This document shows, piece after piece, positions 63,022 to 64,000 of a stretch of DNA of 64,000 nt. Where the stretch lies: assembly GCF_000149955.1 (NCBI RefSeq), contig NC_030999.1, positions 168,068 to 232,067 on the forward strand, read 5' to 3'. A program made the translations under genes and the position numbers. Under the pieces are notes generated by a model. That model searched no databases. It was not told the DNA's origin and saw only the letters and a list, made by a program, of their open reading frames with translations. The stretch comes from Fusarium oxysporum f. sp. lycopersici 4287 (lineage: Eukaryota > Ascomycota > Sordariomycetes > Hypocreales > Nectriaceae). Position 1 is the first letter of the stretch. The number at the start of each line of letters is the position of its first letter.

Positions 63022-64000
63022 TGCTCGCGAATCTCGGTGATATGCGCCGTCTTCTCGATAGTCGCTCTTTTGTTGTCATTTGTTGTTTTGGTTTGCATGT
63101 GTTGTTTTCGCCACGTTGTCCTTATCTTATCTCATGTCCCCACAATTTCTTCTTCCATCCCCGTGGTGACGCAATCTGCGCATCGTGCCTTAGTCAGCCT
63201 TTCGTTTCAAAAAGATTTAGCATGTAAATTTCATTGGTCAGTGCATTTCGTGATGCAGTAATGCTGCTAGAATGAATCTTGTCACAACATATCAAAGAGA
63301 ACCTCTGCGCTTAGCATGAGTCAAGCGAACTCGTTTCACTCTGGATGAGGAAACGGAACAGGTTTTGCAGACCATCACATTCCGAAATCAGACACCCTGA
63401 GAGGTAGCTTCCCAGGCCATCTGTATGGTGAGAGCAACCCATTTCTGGCGTACATCGAGTGTCTCCCTTCCTAGAACTACCAACGTCATGTGGTTTACTG
63501 AATAGTGCTTGGCATTAGACTCAATGAACTTCTCCCTCAGTAGGATCAACTATGACTACAAGTGCATGAGAAAAATCGTTGAGGTGCGGGATACAGGGTA
63601 TCTCGGCAGGCTCCGGCAGAAAGGCTTGCCTGGTTCAGACTACGCATCGTGCATTATTGATGAACCTAGAGCGGGAAATGAAAGAAATTGAATTCACTGG
63701 AGCAGACACTGCCCTGAAAGTTGATCAACTAAGGGATACGAGTCGCAAATATGCCACGCAGGCTTCCCACTAGCTGCATTCGAGAAATGATAGGTATAGG
63801 CCAATGTGTTATTTGTAGCTGGAGACTGAGTTTTCACAAATTAATGTAGACATATTCCGTAACTTAGAGAGTAGATCGCATCCCAGGCTGATCGCTATGG
63901 CATGTTTGAGACACTTAGGCTAAGTGCAGCAGGCTTTACGCAAGTAGCGAAAAGGTATTGCTTCAATTCAAGCAGTATAAGAAGCTCCATTTCCTCCGGC
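63022..64000. other. intergenic, no recognised gene
   Basis: Divergent side of the copy-2 nuclease-like gene. Short plus-strand frames at 63509-63773 (LLMNLEREMKEIEFTGADTA) are unassigned. Confidence 0.35.

Noticed and set aside
1..64000. Secondary-metabolite or other multi-gene biosynthetic cluster
   Set aside because: No synthase, tailoring enzyme or transporter is seen; the lone regulator is truncated and its neighbours are relics.

Overview
The window looks like an accessory, repeat-rich stretch of a filamentous ascomycete (Pezizomycotina) genome. The evidence is short GT-AG introns of 47-100 nt, a Zn(II)2Cys6 regulator, the Dsn1/Mis13 kinetochore protein, Tad1-type LINEs, Ty1/copia and hAT elements, and decayed copies of fungal families (DUF3638/DUF3645 ubiquitinase-like, fungal PD-(D/E)XK nuclease-like, BAH, Est1-like, NACHT/ankyrin). 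Eurotiomycetes is plausible but is only inference. No rRNA, CRISPR or convincing tRNA is seen. One 100-N assembly gap lies at 45372-45471.

Layout. 0-8.2 kb: LINE fragment; a decayed secreted Gly-rich protein gene; an Est1-like pseudogene; a Ser/Thr-rich secreted-protein gene whose 5' end is cut by a 930-bp non-autonomous hAT-like element (perfect 19-bp inverted repeats, 8-bp target duplication, a nested 195-bp TA-flanked MITE); a second LINE. 8.5-11.6 kb: the best conserved host genes, a Dsn1 homologue and a small basic protein. 12.1-18.2 kb: copia element 1, with identical 136-bp LTRs but a frameshift in integrase and tandem repeats of about 75-85 bp before the 3' LTR. 18.2-35.6 kb: mostly relics (Pif1/Helitron helicase end, RNase H, a perfect 15-bp minisatellite, a vWA pseudogene, BAH, ankyrin- and NACHT-like pieces, a third LINE) in long gene-poor DNA. 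36.1-37.5 kb: an intact three-exon nucleoside-hydrolase-like gene. 40.1-45.0 kb: copia element 2, intact, with identical 194-bp LTRs and one 1471-codon ORF. 45.8-46.6 kb: a four-exon, C-terminally truncated Zn2Cys6 regulator. 47.7-50.6 kb: a segment paralogous to 6.1 kb, unrecognised ORFs, an OrsD-like ORF and a solo LTR.

53.2-63.0 kb is a nested-insertion graveyard. A DUF3638/DUF3645 gene on the minus strand (59.6 to 54.4 kb) is split by an apparently complete 3031-bp hAT transposon (806-aa transposase, one intron, 8-bp target duplication) and, next to one of its splice donors, by a solo LTR of the copia 2 family. It lies between two PD-(D/E)XK pseudogenes and abuts a decayed second hAT. Several in-frame stops here are explained by single C-to-T changes (CAG to TAG, CGA to TGA), as repeat-induced point mutation or cytosine deamination would produce.

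Few genes here appear to work together. The dominant biology is transposition, gene capture by insertion, and decay. The most active-looking units are copia 2 and the 55-58 kb hAT. I did not find a convincing undescribed multi-gene system; the closest candidates are the unrecognised 48-50 kb locus and the duplicated segment shared by 6.1 and 47.9 kb.
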